DNA of 64,000 bases, from assembly GCF_000011365.1 (NCBI RefSeq), contig NC_004463.1, positions 3,148,001-3,212,000 on the forward strand, written 5' to 3'. The notes beneath the pieces are model-generated. The model saw only the letters and a program-made list of their open reading frames with translations. It ran no database searches and was not told where the DNA came from. Position numbers and translations under genes: made by a program. This DNA comes from Bradyrhizobium diazoefficiens USDA 110. Its GTDB lineage: Bacteria; Pseudomonadota; Alphaproteobacteria; Rhizobiales; Xanthobacteraceae. Positions 45,396-54,130 of the stretch are shown here, one piece after another; within the stretch, counting starts at the first letter, position 1; every line of letters begins with the position of its first letter.

Positions 45396-46837
45396 TTTCA
45401 GAAGAGATGATCGCCGGCTTGATCGAGTTGAAGCGGACCGGTGAGGAAGGGCTGATGGCTCAACTGACGAGCCAGCTCAGGGAGCTGATCGGAAGCGGCC
45501 GCATCGGCAAGGGCCGCGGGCTGCCGTCGAGCCGACAGCTTGCGAGCGATCTCGGGGTCTCGCGCAACACCGTGACCTATGCGTTCGAGCAGCTTGCCGC
45601 CGAAGGGTATTTGGCTGCGTCGCACGGGCGGCGCCCGGTCGTGACGGTCGACGGCGGTGAGCGTATCGAAGCAGCTGGCGCCGCGACATCAGGTGTCCGC
45701 TCGGGCACGCCGCGCCTCTCTCCCTGGGCCTCAAAGCTCAAGCAGGCGGACTGGCCGATGTCCTATCTGGCGCAGCTAAAACCGTTGCGCCCTGGGCAAG
45801 GTGATTTCAGGGAGTTTCCGAACGAGGTCTGGGCTCGCTGTCTGCGCCGCAGCGCCGTGCGTGCGGCCAGGCGCGAGCTCGGCTCCGTCAACCGGCCGCG
45901 CTTACGCGAGGCGCTGGCGCATTATCTCGCGACCAGCAGGGGCGTTCGCGCCACGGCGGACCAGATCATGATCCTGCCGAGCGCACAGGCTGCGCTCACT
46001 TTGATCGCGGCTGTCGTCATCACGCAAGGTGACGAGGTCTGGGTCGAGGATCCCGGCTATCCCGGCGCCGCGGCTGCCTTTCGTGCCTCCGGCGCGCGCG
46101 TGACCGGCATCAGGCTGGACGAGCAGGGCATGCAGCGGATGCCTGGTGTCGCGGCTCCAACGCTGATCTTCATGACGCCATCGCACCAGCATCCGACCGG
46201 GCGGTTGATGTCGCTGGCCCGCCGCACCGAATTCCTGGGCATGTGCAAGCCCGGCAAGACCTGGATCGTGGAGGACGATTACGACGGCGAATTTCACTAT
46301 GACAGCCGGCCGGTGCCGGCCTTGCAGGGGCTCGATACCCATGGCCGCGTGTTCTATGTCGGCACGTTCTCGAAGGCGATGACGTCGGATATCCGGCTCG
46401 GCTATCTCGTGGTGCCGCCGGCGCTGGTCAGCGCCCTGGAGATCGCGCAGCGGCATATCGGGCTGATCGCCGCCAGCCATGTCCAGGAAGCGCTGGCCGA
46501 GTTCATTGCCGACGGGCATTTTCTCGCGCATCTGCGCCGGATGCGCCGGCTCTATCACGCGCGCCGCGATCATCTCGTCGAGGGACTGGAGCGCCATCTT
46601 GGCGAGGTGCTTACGGCCGAGGTGCCCTCGGGCGGCATCCAGCTGGTCGCGCGCCTCAAGCGCGGTCGCGCTGATCAGGCCGCGGTCAAGCGCCTGGTCG
46701 CAGCGGGGGTTGAAACGCGCGCCTTGTCCAGCCTTGCGCTCGGCCGGCCGCGCGATCACGGCCTGCTGCTCGGCTTTGCAGCATGGCGCGAGAACGAGAT
46801 CAGCGCCGCCGTGCGGACGATGGCATCGTGCTTCTAG
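45389..46837 (+). CDS. MocR-type transcriptional regulator (GntR winged helix fused to aminotransferase-like domain)
   Basis: A 482-residue MocR protein. It has an N-terminal GntR-type winged helix (LTSQLRELIGSGRIGKGRGLPSSRQLASDLGVSRNTVTYAFEQLAAEGYL), a linker, and a fold-type I aminotransferase-like domain with the PLP lysine Lys329 (GTFSKAMTSDIRLGYLV) and Asp/Tyr of the cofactor pocket (VEDDYDGEFHYDSRP). It probably senses PLP or an amino-acid-PLP adduct. GTG 45389 is preceded by an AGGA ribosome site; ATG 45407 is an alternative that would leave the third operator box untranslated. The divergent EamA exporter is its likely target. Confidence 0.92.
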   Translation: MPVSEEMIAGLIELKRTGEEGLMAQLTSQLRELIGSGRIGKGRGLPSSRQLASDLGVSRNTVTYAFEQLAAEGYLAASHGRRPVVTVDGGERIEAAGAATSGVRSGTPRLSPWASKLKQADWPMSYLAQLKPLRPGQGDFREFPNEVWARCLRRSAVRAARRELGSVNRPRLREALAHYLATSRGVRATADQIMILPSAQAALTLIAAVVITQGDEVWVEDPGYPGAAAAFRASGARVTGIRLDEQGMQRMPGVAAPTLIFMTPSHQHPTGRLMSLARRTEFLGMCKPGKTWIVEDDYDGEFHYDSRPVPALQGLDTHGRVFYVGTFSKAMTSDIRLGYLVVPPALVSALEIAQRHIGLIAASHVQEALAEFIADGHFLAHLRRMRRLYHARRDHLVEGLERHLGEVLTAEVPSGGIQLVARLKRGRADQAAVKRLVAAGVETRALSSLALGRPRDHGLLLGFAAWRENEISAAVRTMASCF

Positions 46838-46846
46838 CGCGCCGCG

Positions 46847-48070
46847 TTAGTCCATGGCCTTGGTCACGATGCGGATCTCGGAGGTCAGAGTGCGGTGCAC
46901 CGGGCACTTGTCGGCGATCTCCATCAGCTTCTTGCGCTGCTCGGCGTCGAGCGCACCGTCCATCGCGATGTCGCGCTCGATCTGGTCGAGCATGCCCTCG
47001 CGCGTCTCGCATTCCGCACAATCCCTGGCGTAGATCTTGGAATGTTTCAGCGTGACAGTGACGCGGTCGAGGGGCAGCGATTTACGGTCGGCATACAGGC
47101 GCATGGTCATGGAGGTGCAGGCACCTAAGCCTGCGATTAGGAAATCGTAAGGTCCAGGTCCGGCATCCTCGCCGCCGGCGGCGACCGGCTCGTCCGCCAC
47201 GAGGCGATGCGGGCCGATGGAAATGATCTGGTTGAACTTGCTCTTGCGGGTCTCCTGAACCACGACCTTGCGCGGCGCCTCCGTGAGATCCATCGCTTTG
47301 GCAGGCTTTGCGGCGTCGATATACCGGCTTGCCCAAGCCGCGATCACGTCGGCCGCATAGAGCGCGTCGGCCGGCCTGGTGAGGAGATGGTCTGCGTGGT
47401 CGAGCGAGACGAAGCTCTTGGGATGCTTGGCCGCGACGAAGAGCTTGGTCGCATTGTCGATGCCCACGGTATCGTCGAGCGGCGAGTGCATCACCAGCAG
47501 CGCCTTGTGCAGGCCGGTGACGTCCTTCATCAGCTCATGCTCGGCGATGTCTTCGAGGAATTCGCGCTTGATACGGAATGGACGCCCGGCAAGCGACACT
47601 TCGACCTCGCCCTGTGCGCGGATCGCGTCAACATGTTCCCTGAACAGGCCGGTGACGTGGGTGGGGTCAGATGGCGCTGCAATGGTCACCACCGCTTTCG
47701 CCTCGGGAACTTTGCTGGCCGCGGCCAGAATCGCAGCGCCGCCGAGGCTATGGCCGATCAGGATCGAGGGTGCCTTGCGCGTCGAACGCAGATGATCGGC
47801 CGCGCGCACGAGGTCGGCGACGTTCGAGGAGAACGTCGAATTGGCGAAATCACCCTCGCTGGAGCCGAGCCCGGTGAAGTCGAAACGCAGCACCGCGATG
47901 CCCTTGGCGGCGAGCGCGACCGAGATGCGCTTGGCCGCCAGCGTGTCCTTGCCGCAGGTGAAGCAGTGTGCGAACAACGCGAAAGCCGCGGGCTCGCCGT
48001 CCGGCAGCTCCAGCGCGGCCGCGAGCTGATGGCCGCCTTCGCCGGTGAATTGAAAGCGTTCCGTCGGCAT
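46847..48070 (-). CDS. Alpha/beta hydrolase-OsmC fusion protein
   Basis: A 407-residue fusion. Residues 1-255 are an alpha/beta hydrolase with nucleophile Ser in IGHSLGGAA, Asp in HSPLDDTV and His in DHADHLLT. Residues 260-407 are an OsmC-like peroxiredoxin domain with the two reactive cysteines, Cys318 (LGACTSMTMRLYADRK) and Cys389 (ADKCPVHRTL). OsmC proteins reduce organic hydroperoxides. This fusion is a known arrangement in proteobacteria; it may split ester hydroperoxides or simply couple two detoxifying activities. It converges on the MocR gene with nine bases between stops and follows 26 bases after the molybdoenzyme gene. Confidence 0.93.
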   Translation of the reverse strand: MPTERFQFTGEGGHQLAAALELPDGEPAAFALFAHCFTCGKDTLAAKRISVALAAKGIAVLRFDFTGLGSSEGDFANSTFSSNVADLVRAADHLRSTRKAPSILIGHSLGGAAILAAASKVPEAKAVVTIAAPSDPTHVTGLFREHVDAIRAQGEVEVSLAGRPFRIKREFLEDIAEHELMKDVTGLHKALLVMHSPLDDTVGIDNATKLFVAAKHPKSFVSLDHADHLLTRPADALYAADVIAAWASRYIDAAKPAKAMDLTEAPRKVVVQETRKSKFNQIISIGPHRLVADEPVAAGGEDAGPGPYDFLIAGLGACTSMTMRLYADRKSLPLDRVTVTLKHSKIYARDCAECETREGMLDQIERDIAMDGALDAEQRKKLMEIADKCPVHRTLTSEIRIVTKAMD

Positions 48071-48096
48071 GGCCTTCCCCCGTCTCTTGGTTGGAC

Positions 48097-48759
48097 TTAA
48101 TCGCCTGAATAGCGCTGCTCGGCCCAGGGATCGCCGCGGTTATGATAGCCGCGGACTTCCCAGAAACCCGGTGCGTCCTCGGTCTGGAATTCGATCGCCT
48201 GGAGCCATTTGGCGCTCTTCCAGAAATAGAGATGCGGCACGACCAGCCGCACCGGGCCGCCGTGCTCCTCCGTCAGCGGCTGGCCGGACCAGCTATGGGC
48301 GAGCAGGGCGTCCTCGGCGGCGAAGTCTTCCAGCGCGAGGTTGGTGGTGTAGCCGTCATAGGAATGCAGGACGACGAAGCGTGCATCCTCGCGCGGCTGG
48401 CAGGCCGCGAGCAGCTCGTGCGTGGCGAGGCCTTCCCAAAGGTTGTCGTAGCGCGACCAGGTCGTCACGCAGTGGATGTCGGAGGTGAACTGGACCTGCT
48501 TCTGCGCAGTGAACTCGGCGAAGGTCCAGAACACGGGATGTTCGATCGCGCCGTAGACGTCGAGCCGCCAGCGATCACGTGAGACCGGTGGCACGACTCC
48601 GAGGTCGAGCACCGGCCAGTCTTTCGTGAGGTGCTGGCCCGGCGGTAGCCTTTGATCTTCCGGACGCGTGATCTTGCCCGTGAGGAAGCGGCCCTCGCGC
48701 GCCCATTTCTCCTTGGTGCGCGTCAGCTTGCTGTCGGGCGGCTCGTTGTCGTCGGCCAT
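48097..48759 (-). CDS. Sulfite oxidase-like molybdopterin-dependent oxidoreductase
   Basis: A 220-residue protein of the sulfite oxidase/MsrP molybdopterin-binding fold. The molybdenum ligand is probably Cys97 (SDIHCVTTWSRYDNLWEG). Further fold features are VVLHSYDGYTTNLAL and GGPVRLVVPHLYFWKSAKWLQAIEF. It lacks a Tat signal, a heme domain and a dimerisation domain, so it is a short cytoplasmic form whose electron partner is unknown. It lies four bases after the transporter gene's stop, hence one transcription unit. Confidence 0.9.
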   Translation of the reverse strand: MADDNEPPDSKLTRTKEKWAREGRFLTGKITRPEDQRLPPGQHLTKDWPVLDLGVVPPVSRDRWRLDVYGAIEHPVFWTFAEFTAQKQVQFTSDIHCVTTWSRYDNLWEGLATHELLAACQPREDARFVVLHSYDGYTTNLALEDFAAEDALLAHSWSGQPLTEEHGGPVRLVVPHLYFWKSAKWLQAIEFQTEDAPGFWEVRGYHNRGDPWAEQRYSGD

Positions 48760-48763
48760 CAGC

Positions 48764-50086
48764 TTACTCGTGGCGATGCATTGCGGAGGCGTGCTTGGTG
48801 TCGCGCATGGTGGAATAGATGATCAGCGACAGGCAGATGACGCCGCTGAGGTAGAAGTAGAACCATTCCTCGTGCCCGATGCTCTTGAAGTAGAGCGCGA
48901 TCGCGGGTGCCGTGCCGCCGAAAATCGAGACCGTGATCGCATAGGGCAGGCCGACGCCGAGCGCGCGGACATTGGTCGGGAACAGCTCGGCCTTCACCAC
49001 GGCGTTGATCGAGGTGTAGCCGGCGACGAACAGCCAGGCACAGCAGATCAGGATGAAGGCCATGAAGGGCGACTTCGTCTCCTTCAGTGTCATCAGCAGC
49101 GGCACGGTCGCCAGCGTACCGGCGACACCGAAGAAGATCAGCAGCGGCTTGCGGCCGATCTTGTCGGAGATCGCACCGTAGATCGGCTGCAGGATGGTCG
49201 CGAAGATCAGCGTGCCGAAGATCACGAAGGTGGTCTGGTCTTCGGTGAGCCCGACCGAGAGCTTGACGAAGGTCTGCATGTAGGTGGTGAAGGTGTAGAA
49301 CGCGGCGGTACCGCCGGCGGTGAGACCCACCACCAGGAGCAGCTCGCGTGGGTAGCGCAGTAAATTGGTGATCGAACCGGTCGGCTTCACCACCTTTTTG
49401 GCTTCCTCGAAGGCCTCAGTCTCGTGCAGATTGCGCCGCATCACCGCGGCAAAAATCGCGAGCGCCGCGCCGATCGCAAACGGGATGCGCCAGCCCCAGG
49501 CCTTCAGCTCGTCGGGCGTCAGGAAGACCTTTTGCAGGAGCAGCAGCACGATGATTGCGGTGAGCTGACCGCCGATCAGGGTGACGTATTGGAAGCTGGA
49601 ATAGAAGCCGCGGTGCTTGGGATCGGCGACCTCGCTGAGATAGGTGGCGCTGGCGCCATATTCGCCGCCGAGGCTGAGGCCCTCGATCACGCGGGCGAGC
49701 GCCAGGATCGCCGGCGCGGCGAACCCGATCGTGGCATAGGTCGGCGTCACCGCGATGATCAGCGAGCCGAAGCACATGAAGACGACGGACAGCGTCAGCG
49801 AGATACGGCGGCCGAAATGGTCGGCAAGGTAGCCGAAGAACCAGCCGCCGAGGGGACGCATCAGGAAGGTCGCCGCGAATACGACGGCGACGTTCAATTG
49901 CTGCACGACCGGGTCGTTGCCGGGGAAGAAGGCCGGGGCGAAATAGAGCGCGAACGCCGTATAGGCGTAGAAATCGTACCATTCGACGAGATTGCCGATC
50001 GAGCCGATGAAGATCGCCTTGATCCGCCGCTCGGCGTCGGCGACGTCAAAATGCTCGGAGGCCGGTTTGATTACTTGGTCTGTCAC
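48764..50086 (-). CDS. MFS transporter of the metabolite:H+ symporter (MHS) family
   Basis: A 440-residue, 12-helix transporter. MHS features are the N-terminal GSIGNLVEWYDFYAYTAFALYFAPAFF, the loop motif GYLADHFGRRISL and RVIEGLSLGGEYGASATYLSE. The family includes the 2-oxoglutarate permease KgtP and the proline/betaine porter ProP, so an organic acid is the likely substrate. It is the first gene of a minus-strand unit leading into the sulfite-oxidase-like gene, whose start follows four bases after its stop. Confidence 0.93.
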   Translation of the reverse strand: MTDQVIKPASEHFDVADAERRIKAIFIGSIGNLVEWYDFYAYTAFALYFAPAFFPGNDPVVQQLNVAVVFAATFLMRPLGGWFFGYLADHFGRRISLTLSVVFMCFGSLIIAVTPTYATIGFAAPAILALARVIEGLSLGGEYGASATYLSEVADPKHRGFYSSFQYVTLIGGQLTAIIVLLLLQKVFLTPDELKAWGWRIPFAIGAALAIFAAVMRRNLHETEAFEEAKKVVKPTGSITNLLRYPRELLLVVGLTAGGTAAFYTFTTYMQTFVKLSVGLTEDQTTFVIFGTLIFATILQPIYGAISDKIGRKPLLIFFGVAGTLATVPLLMTLKETKSPFMAFILICCAWLFVAGYTSINAVVKAELFPTNVRALGVGLPYAITVSIFGGTAPAIALYFKSIGHEEWFYFYLSGVICLSLIIYSTMRDTKHASAMHRHE

Positions 50087-50119
50087 GTCCGGCCTCTCTC
50101 TATCCCTGTTTGGAGAGGC

Positions 50120-51340
50120 CTACATCGCCTTTCCGAGCAGAAATGGCAACTGCCGGGGGCCTCTCACCGTGCCCTGCGACCAGGTCACGGTGCCTGCCGG
50201 ATCGAGGCGAAAATCCGGGATCCGCTTCAGCCATTCCTCCAGCGCAACCTGCATCTCCATCCGCGCAAGGTTGGAACCGACGCAGCGATGGATACCGAGA
50301 CCGAACGCGGCGTGGCGGTTCTCCCGACGATCGATCACGACTTTGTCAGCGTCCGGAAACATTTTTGGATCGCGATTGGCGGCCGGGAAGGACAGCAGCA
50401 CCATGTTGCCCGCCTTGACCGGGCAGCCCGAGATCGTGGTCTCCTTGACCACCTCGCGCGCCATGGTCACCGGCGAATAGGCCCGCAGCAGCTCCTCCAC
50501 GGCGATCGGGATCAGACCAGGCTCGGCGATCAGCCGCTCGCGGTCGGCCGGCGTTCTGGCGAGATGCCAGAGCGAGGAGCCGATCGCGCTCCAGGTGGTG
50601 TCGATGCCGGCGATCAGGAGCAGGCGGAGTGAGCCCAGCACGTGGGACTCTTCCAGCGGCTGACCTTCCTTGTCCTTGGCGTTCATCAGATAGGAGATGA
50701 GATCGTCGGTCGGCCTCGATCTGCGCTCCTCGATATGCGTCCTGAAATAGGCGCTCATCTCCTGCACGGCCTGGAGCAGCATGGTCTCGTCCTTGATGCC
50801 GAGCTCCAGGATCATGTGGATCCAGTTCACGAAGAGGTCGCTGTCGCTCTCGGGAATGCCGAGCATATGGGCGATGGCCCGAACCGGGATGTATTTGCTG
50901 TAGCGCGCTGCGGCATCGACCTTGCCGTCGGAGATGAAGCCGTCGATCAGCTCGTTGCAGATGGTGCGGACCCGCGGCTCGAGCTTCTTCATCGCGTCCG
51001 GGGTGAAGGGCGGCAGCAGCAACTGCTTGGCCGGCTTGTGCACGGGAGGATCGGAGGTGATCGGCGGGGCGGCATTCCTGGCAATCTCCGGCCGCACGTC
51101 GCGGACGATGATGCGGCGCGAGGAGAAATGCTCGGTGTCGTTGGCGATCTCGCGCACCGCCTCGTAGGTCGTCGGCATGTAGCAGCCGAGGAATCGCTCG
51201 GTGTGCACGACCGGGCTTGCCGCGCGCAGCTCATCCCAGATCGGAAACGGATCGTCCGTCCATTGCGGATCGGTGTGGTCGAAATCGTTGACCCAGTCGG
51301 TGACGGGCGGATGGGCGACGGGCTCGCTGACGTCGGACAT
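50120..51340 (-). CDS. Cytochrome P450 (class I, soluble)
   Basis: A 406-residue bacterial P450. Heme ligand Cys353 (FGLGIHRCVGSNLARMEM), oxygen-activating helix LLLIAGIDTTWSAIGS, and ExxR in the K helix (VEELLRAYSPV). Unlike the CYP102-type fusion at 25438, it needs external redox partners; a 3Fe-4S ferredoxin gene lies 66 bases upstream in the same direction, but no ferredoxin reductase is nearby. Substrate cannot be read from the sequence; terpenoid or aromatic hydroxylation would be typical of this class. Confidence 0.94.
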   Translation of the reverse strand: MSDVSEPVAHPPVTDWVNDFDHTDPQWTDDPFPIWDELRAASPVVHTERFLGCYMPTTYEAVREIANDTEHFSSRRIIVRDVRPEIARNAAPPITSDPPVHKPAKQLLLPPFTPDAMKKLEPRVRTICNELIDGFISDGKVDAAARYSKYIPVRAIAHMLGIPESDSDLFVNWIHMILELGIKDETMLLQAVQEMSAYFRTHIEERRSRPTDDLISYLMNAKDKEGQPLEESHVLGSLRLLLIAGIDTTWSAIGSSLWHLARTPADRERLIAEPGLIPIAVEELLRAYSPVTMAREVVKETTISGCPVKAGNMVLLSFPAANRDPKMFPDADKVVIDRRENRHAAFGLGIHRCVGSNLARMEMQVALEEWLKRIPDFRLDPAGTVTWSQGTVRGPRQLPFLLGKAM

Positions 51341-51406
51341 GTCGGGGGGAATCCTCGGCTGGTGGTCGCTGGAATCACGCGCACGCGGGCAGACAGGAAG
51401 CTCGCG

Positions 51407-51616
51407 CTACTCCTCGATCACATCGATTGCGATTTCCGGGCAGTTGGATTTGGCAAGCCACGCCTTCTCTTCGAGTCCCGGCGGGACCGTGCCATCGCCG
51501 GCTTCATGCGCGTTGCCGTATTCGTCGAGCTCGAACAGCTCCGGCGCCAGCGCCTTGCAGCGCGCGTGGCCCTGGCATTTGTCGGGATCGACGTGAACCT
51601 TCAGTCGCTCTGCCAT
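51407..51616 (-). CDS. 3Fe-4S ferredoxin, redox partner of the P450
   Basis: A 69-residue acidic ferredoxin with Cys14, Cys20 and Cys59 as cluster ligands. His17 (CQGHARC) replaces the second cysteine of 4Fe-4S ferredoxins, the pattern of P450-linked 3Fe-4S ferredoxins. It is first in the unit with the P450 gene and would hand electrons to it. Codons and length are ordinary. A consensus-like promoter is seen about 100-130 bases upstream. Confidence 0.94.
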   Translation of the reverse strand: MAERLKVHVDPDKCQGHARCKALAPELFELDEYGNAHEAGDGTVPPGLEEKAWLAKSNCPEIAIDVIEE

Positions 51617-51682
51617 TGCGGCTTCCCTGGTCGCTTGCGTGCGCGCGAAAGGCGGCCCGCGTTCCTCATGTCAATTTTATCG

Positions 51683-51745
51683 GCGGCATTTGCCGCTCGG
51701 TCTAAGTTATATGCTATTACATTCGCGGCGGGCTTCCCCTGTCAA
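51683..51745 (-). promoter_or_regulatory. Ferredoxin/P450 promoter with possible TetR operator
   Basis: On the minus strand a perfect -35 TTGACA (51745-51740) is followed after 18 bases by TGTAAT (51721-51716). Just downstream lies an inverted repeat GCGGC-attt-GCCGC (51683-51696), and TAAGTT-type half sites (51703 and, inverted, 51752) flank the promoter. Either could be the operator of the divergent TetR regulator. The region is AT-rich compared with the genes around it. Confidence 0.5.
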
Positions 51746-51772
51746 GCGCAAACTTATAGGCTTTGCCGTAAC

Positions 51773-52420
51773 ATGCGTTCACAACTCGCTCGCAAGCCCG
51801 AGAATACCTACCACCATGGCGATCTCCGTGACGCCCTGATCAAGGCCGCGTTGCGCGAGGCAGAGCAGGGCGGCGCCGAGGCGATCAGCATCAAGGCGCT
51901 GGCAAAGCAACTCGGCGTCTCGCAGCCGGCGCCCTATCGGCACTTCGCCGACCGCGAGGCGCTGCTGGCGGCAGTGACGGCGGAGGCGTTCCGGCAGCTC
52001 AGCGCGATGCTGCGCGAGGCGATGGCAAAGCCCTCGAAGCAATCGAAATTGTCGAAGCTGGCGCAGGCGACGCTCGATTTCGGCCTGCGCCGCAACGGCA
52101 TCTACCGCCTGATGTTCGCTTCGCGCACCGTCTCATGCGCGGCCAAGGGCAGCGAGCTGCACGAGGCGACGCGCGAGACGCTTGGGCTCGTGATCGAAGC
52201 CCTGGAATCGCCGGCGGTCGGTTATTTGCGCGAACGGCAAGCGCTGAAGATCTGGGCGGCGGTGCATGGCGTGGTGATGCTGGCTGAGCAGGGCCTGCTC
52301 ACCGGCGAACCGGCGCATGCCACGCGCGAGGAACTGGTCGAGGATTTCGTCAGCGAAACGAAGGCTGCGCTCGCGGCGGCGATCAAGGGCGCACGGCGTC
52401 GGGGAAAGACCGGCGCTTAA
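51773..52420 (+). CDS. TetR-family transcriptional regulator
   Basis: A 215-residue TetR protein. N-terminal HTH: HHGDLRDALIKAALREAEQGGAEAISIKALAKQLGVSQPAPYRHFADREALLAAV. The C-terminal ligand domain resembles the TetR_C_33 type (YRLMFASR, KIWAAVHGVVMLAEQG). ATG 51773 is chosen from the start of similarity; a long open frame upstream lies opposite the P450 genes and is not coding. It is divergent from the ferredoxin-P450 pair and probably represses it. The tail overlaps the convergent racemase-like gene by four bases. Confidence 0.93.
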   Translation: MRSQLARKPENTYHHGDLRDALIKAALREAEQGGAEAISIKALAKQLGVSQPAPYRHFADREALLAAVTAEAFRQLSAMLREAMAKPSKQSKLSKLAQATLDFGLRRNGIYRLMFASRTVSCAAKGSELHEATRETLGLVIEALESPAVGYLRERQALKIWAAVHGVVMLAEQGLLTGEPAHATREELVEDFVSETKAALAAAIKGARRRGKTGA

Positions 52421-53055
52421 GCCTTCGTCGCCAGCAACTTCATCAGTTTCTCAACAGCGCTGTCAGGCGTCGTCACGACCGGGCGGCCGGTGGCCTCCGC
52501 CACCAGAGGCGCCGTCGCCGCGATGCTGAACTGCGCGAGCGCAATGACGTCGCAATCGCGTAAGTCGCGCGAAGCTTCCACGATCAGCCGATCGTGCGTG
52601 GTGCGGTCGCCCCGATCGAGCGCCGCCAGTGCGCCCTCGGCGAGTTTCGGCACGATCTGGACCGAAGCGGGGAATTCCGGCGGCATCGAGACCAGCGTCG
52701 GCGGGAAGGTCGAGAGCAGGCCGATCCGCTTGCCCATCGTCACCGCGCGCTCGATCATCGCTTCGTTCGGCTTCAGCACTGGCATCGGCGCATGGGCGCG
52801 CGCCACCGCCTCGATACAGGGGCCGAAGGCCGAACAGGTGAAGAGGATCGCGTTTGCCCCCGTTGCCCCCGCGTAGTCGCCGAGCGCGAGGAAACGCTCG
52901 GTCATGGCGTCGGTGAGCTGGCCGTCGCGCGCGAGATCCGCAGACAGGCTGTCGTCGAGCAGGTTCATCAGTCGCGCCTCGGGCCACGCTGTCGCGAATG
53001 CCGCCTCGATCGGGGCAATGGAATGCTTCAGGGCGTGGATCAGGGCGATGCGCAT
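52417..53055 (-). CDS. Aspartate/glutamate racemase superfamily protein lacking the second catalytic cysteine
   Basis: A 212-residue protein of the Asp/Glu/hydantoin racemase fold. The first catalytic cysteine is present (Cys74 in ILFTCSAFGPC) with the adjacent conserved pattern, and the NEAMIERAVTMGKRIGLLST stretch is typical. At the place of the second cysteine the sequence reads CDVIALAQFSIAA, with no Cys at the usual position, so two-base racemisation is unlikely; a decarboxylase, isomerase or lyase reaction is possible. It is last in a minus-strand set with an amino-acid binding protein, aminotransferase and RpiR regulator. Confidence 0.85.
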   Translation of the reverse strand: MRIALIHALKHSIAPIEAAFATAWPEARLMNLLDDSLSADLARDGQLTDAMTERFLALGDYAGATGANAILFTCSAFGPCIEAVARAHAPMPVLKPNEAMIERAVTMGKRIGLLSTFPPTLVSMPPEFPASVQIVPKLAEGALAALDRGDRTTHDRLIVEASRDLRDCDVIALAQFSIAATAPLVAEATGRPVVTTPDSAVEKLMKLLATKA

Positions 53056-53065
53056 GGGATTTCTC

Positions 53066-53100
53066 TTCTCCCTCTCCCCCTAAACGGGGGAGAGGGAGAA
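53066..53100. repeat. Perfect 15-base-arm palindrome between co-directional genes
   Basis: Arms TTCTCCCTCTCCCCC (53066-53080) and GGGGGAGAGGGAGAA (53086-53100) around TAAAC. It belongs to the CTCTCCCC repeat family and lies in the gap before the racemase-like gene, where it could reduce expression of that gene relative to the binding protein upstream. Confidence 0.75.
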
Positions 53101-53104
53101 TTCC

Positions 53105-54118
53105 TTACTTGAACGGCACGGCGTACATCAGGCCGCCCTTGCTCCAGAGGCCGTTGAGGCCGCGATCGAGCTTGAGCGGGCTCGCCTTGCCGACATTGCG
53201 CTCATAGATCTCGCCGTAATTGCCGGTGGCCTTGATCGCCGTGACCAGCCATTTGTTGTCGAGCCCGAGCCGCGAGCCGAGATCGCCGGAGGCCCCCAGC
53301 AGCCGCTGGATCGCCGGCGTCTGCGATTTCGCCATCTCATCGACATTGGCCTGGGTGACGCCGAGCTCTTCGGCCTCGATCAGCCCGTAATGCAGCCAGG
53401 TGATGATGTCGCTCCAGACCTCGTCACCGTTGCGGGTGAAGGGCCCGAGCGGCTCCTTGCTGATGGTCTGCGGCAGCACGACGTAGTCGGCCGGGTTGGG
53501 CGCTGCGGTCGTCACCGCGCCGGCAAGCGCGGACGCATCCTGGGTCATGGCATCGCAGCGGCCGCCGAAGAAGGTCTGGTACATGGTGTCGACGCGGTCG
53601 AACACCAGCGGCTTCCAGTCGATGCCGTTGGCGCGGCCGTAATCGCCGAGCGTAACCTCGTGCGTGGTACCCTGCGCGACGCAGACCGTGGCGCCCTTGA
53701 GGTCCTTGATGTCCTTTACGCCAAGGTCCTTCTTCACGACAAAGCCCTGGCCGTCGTAGAAGTTGATCGGGCCCTGGCGCAGGCCCAGTGTCACGCCGCG
53801 CAAATAGGTCTGCGTCGAGTTGCGGTAGAGCACGTCGATCTCGCCCGATTGCAGCGCGGTGAAGCGATTCTGCGCTGTCAGGGAGACGTAACGCACCTTG
53901 CTGGCATCGCCCAGCACGCCGGCCGCAAGCGCGCGGCAATAGTCGACGTCGAGGCCCTTGTAATTGCCTTGCGAGTCCGGCGCCGAGAAGCCGGCAAAAC
54001 CTGCGCTGACGCCGCACACCAGCGTGCCGCGGCTCTTTACCGTGTCGAGCGTCGCCGCCTGCGCGGCCACCGCCGATGCTGCGAGCACGCCGGCTGCGAT
54101 AACCACTTTCCTCATCAT
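53105..54118 (-). CDS. aapJ: General L-amino-acid ABC transporter binding protein, AapJ type
   Basis: A 337-residue periplasmic binding protein of family 3. Signal peptide (RKVVIAAGVLAASAVAAQA), then TLDTVKSRGTLVCGVSAGFAGFS and GLDVDYCRALAAGVLGDASKVRYV, which are typical of AapJ/BztA proteins. The rhizobial Aap system takes up many amino acids (established). It is separated from the permease genes, which lie divergently at 56444-58740. It is followed by the racemase-like gene and preceded 12 bases earlier by the aminotransferase gene. Confidence 0.93.
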   Translation of the reverse strand: MMRKVVIAAGVLAASAVAAQAATLDTVKSRGTLVCGVSAGFAGFSAPDSQGNYKGLDVDYCRALAAGVLGDASKVRYVSLTAQNRFTALQSGEIDVLYRNSTQTYLRGVTLGLRQGPINFYDGQGFVVKKDLGVKDIKDLKGATVCVAQGTTHEVTLGDYGRANGIDWKPLVFDRVDTMYQTFFGGRCDAMTQDASALAGAVTTAAPNPADYVVLPQTISKEPLGPFTRNGDEVWSDIITWLHYGLIEAEELGVTQANVDEMAKSQTPAIQRLLGASGDLGSRLGLDNKWLVTAIKATGNYGEIYERNVGKASPLKLDRGLNGLWSKGGLMYAVPFK

Positions 54119-54130
54119 GCTACTCTCCCC

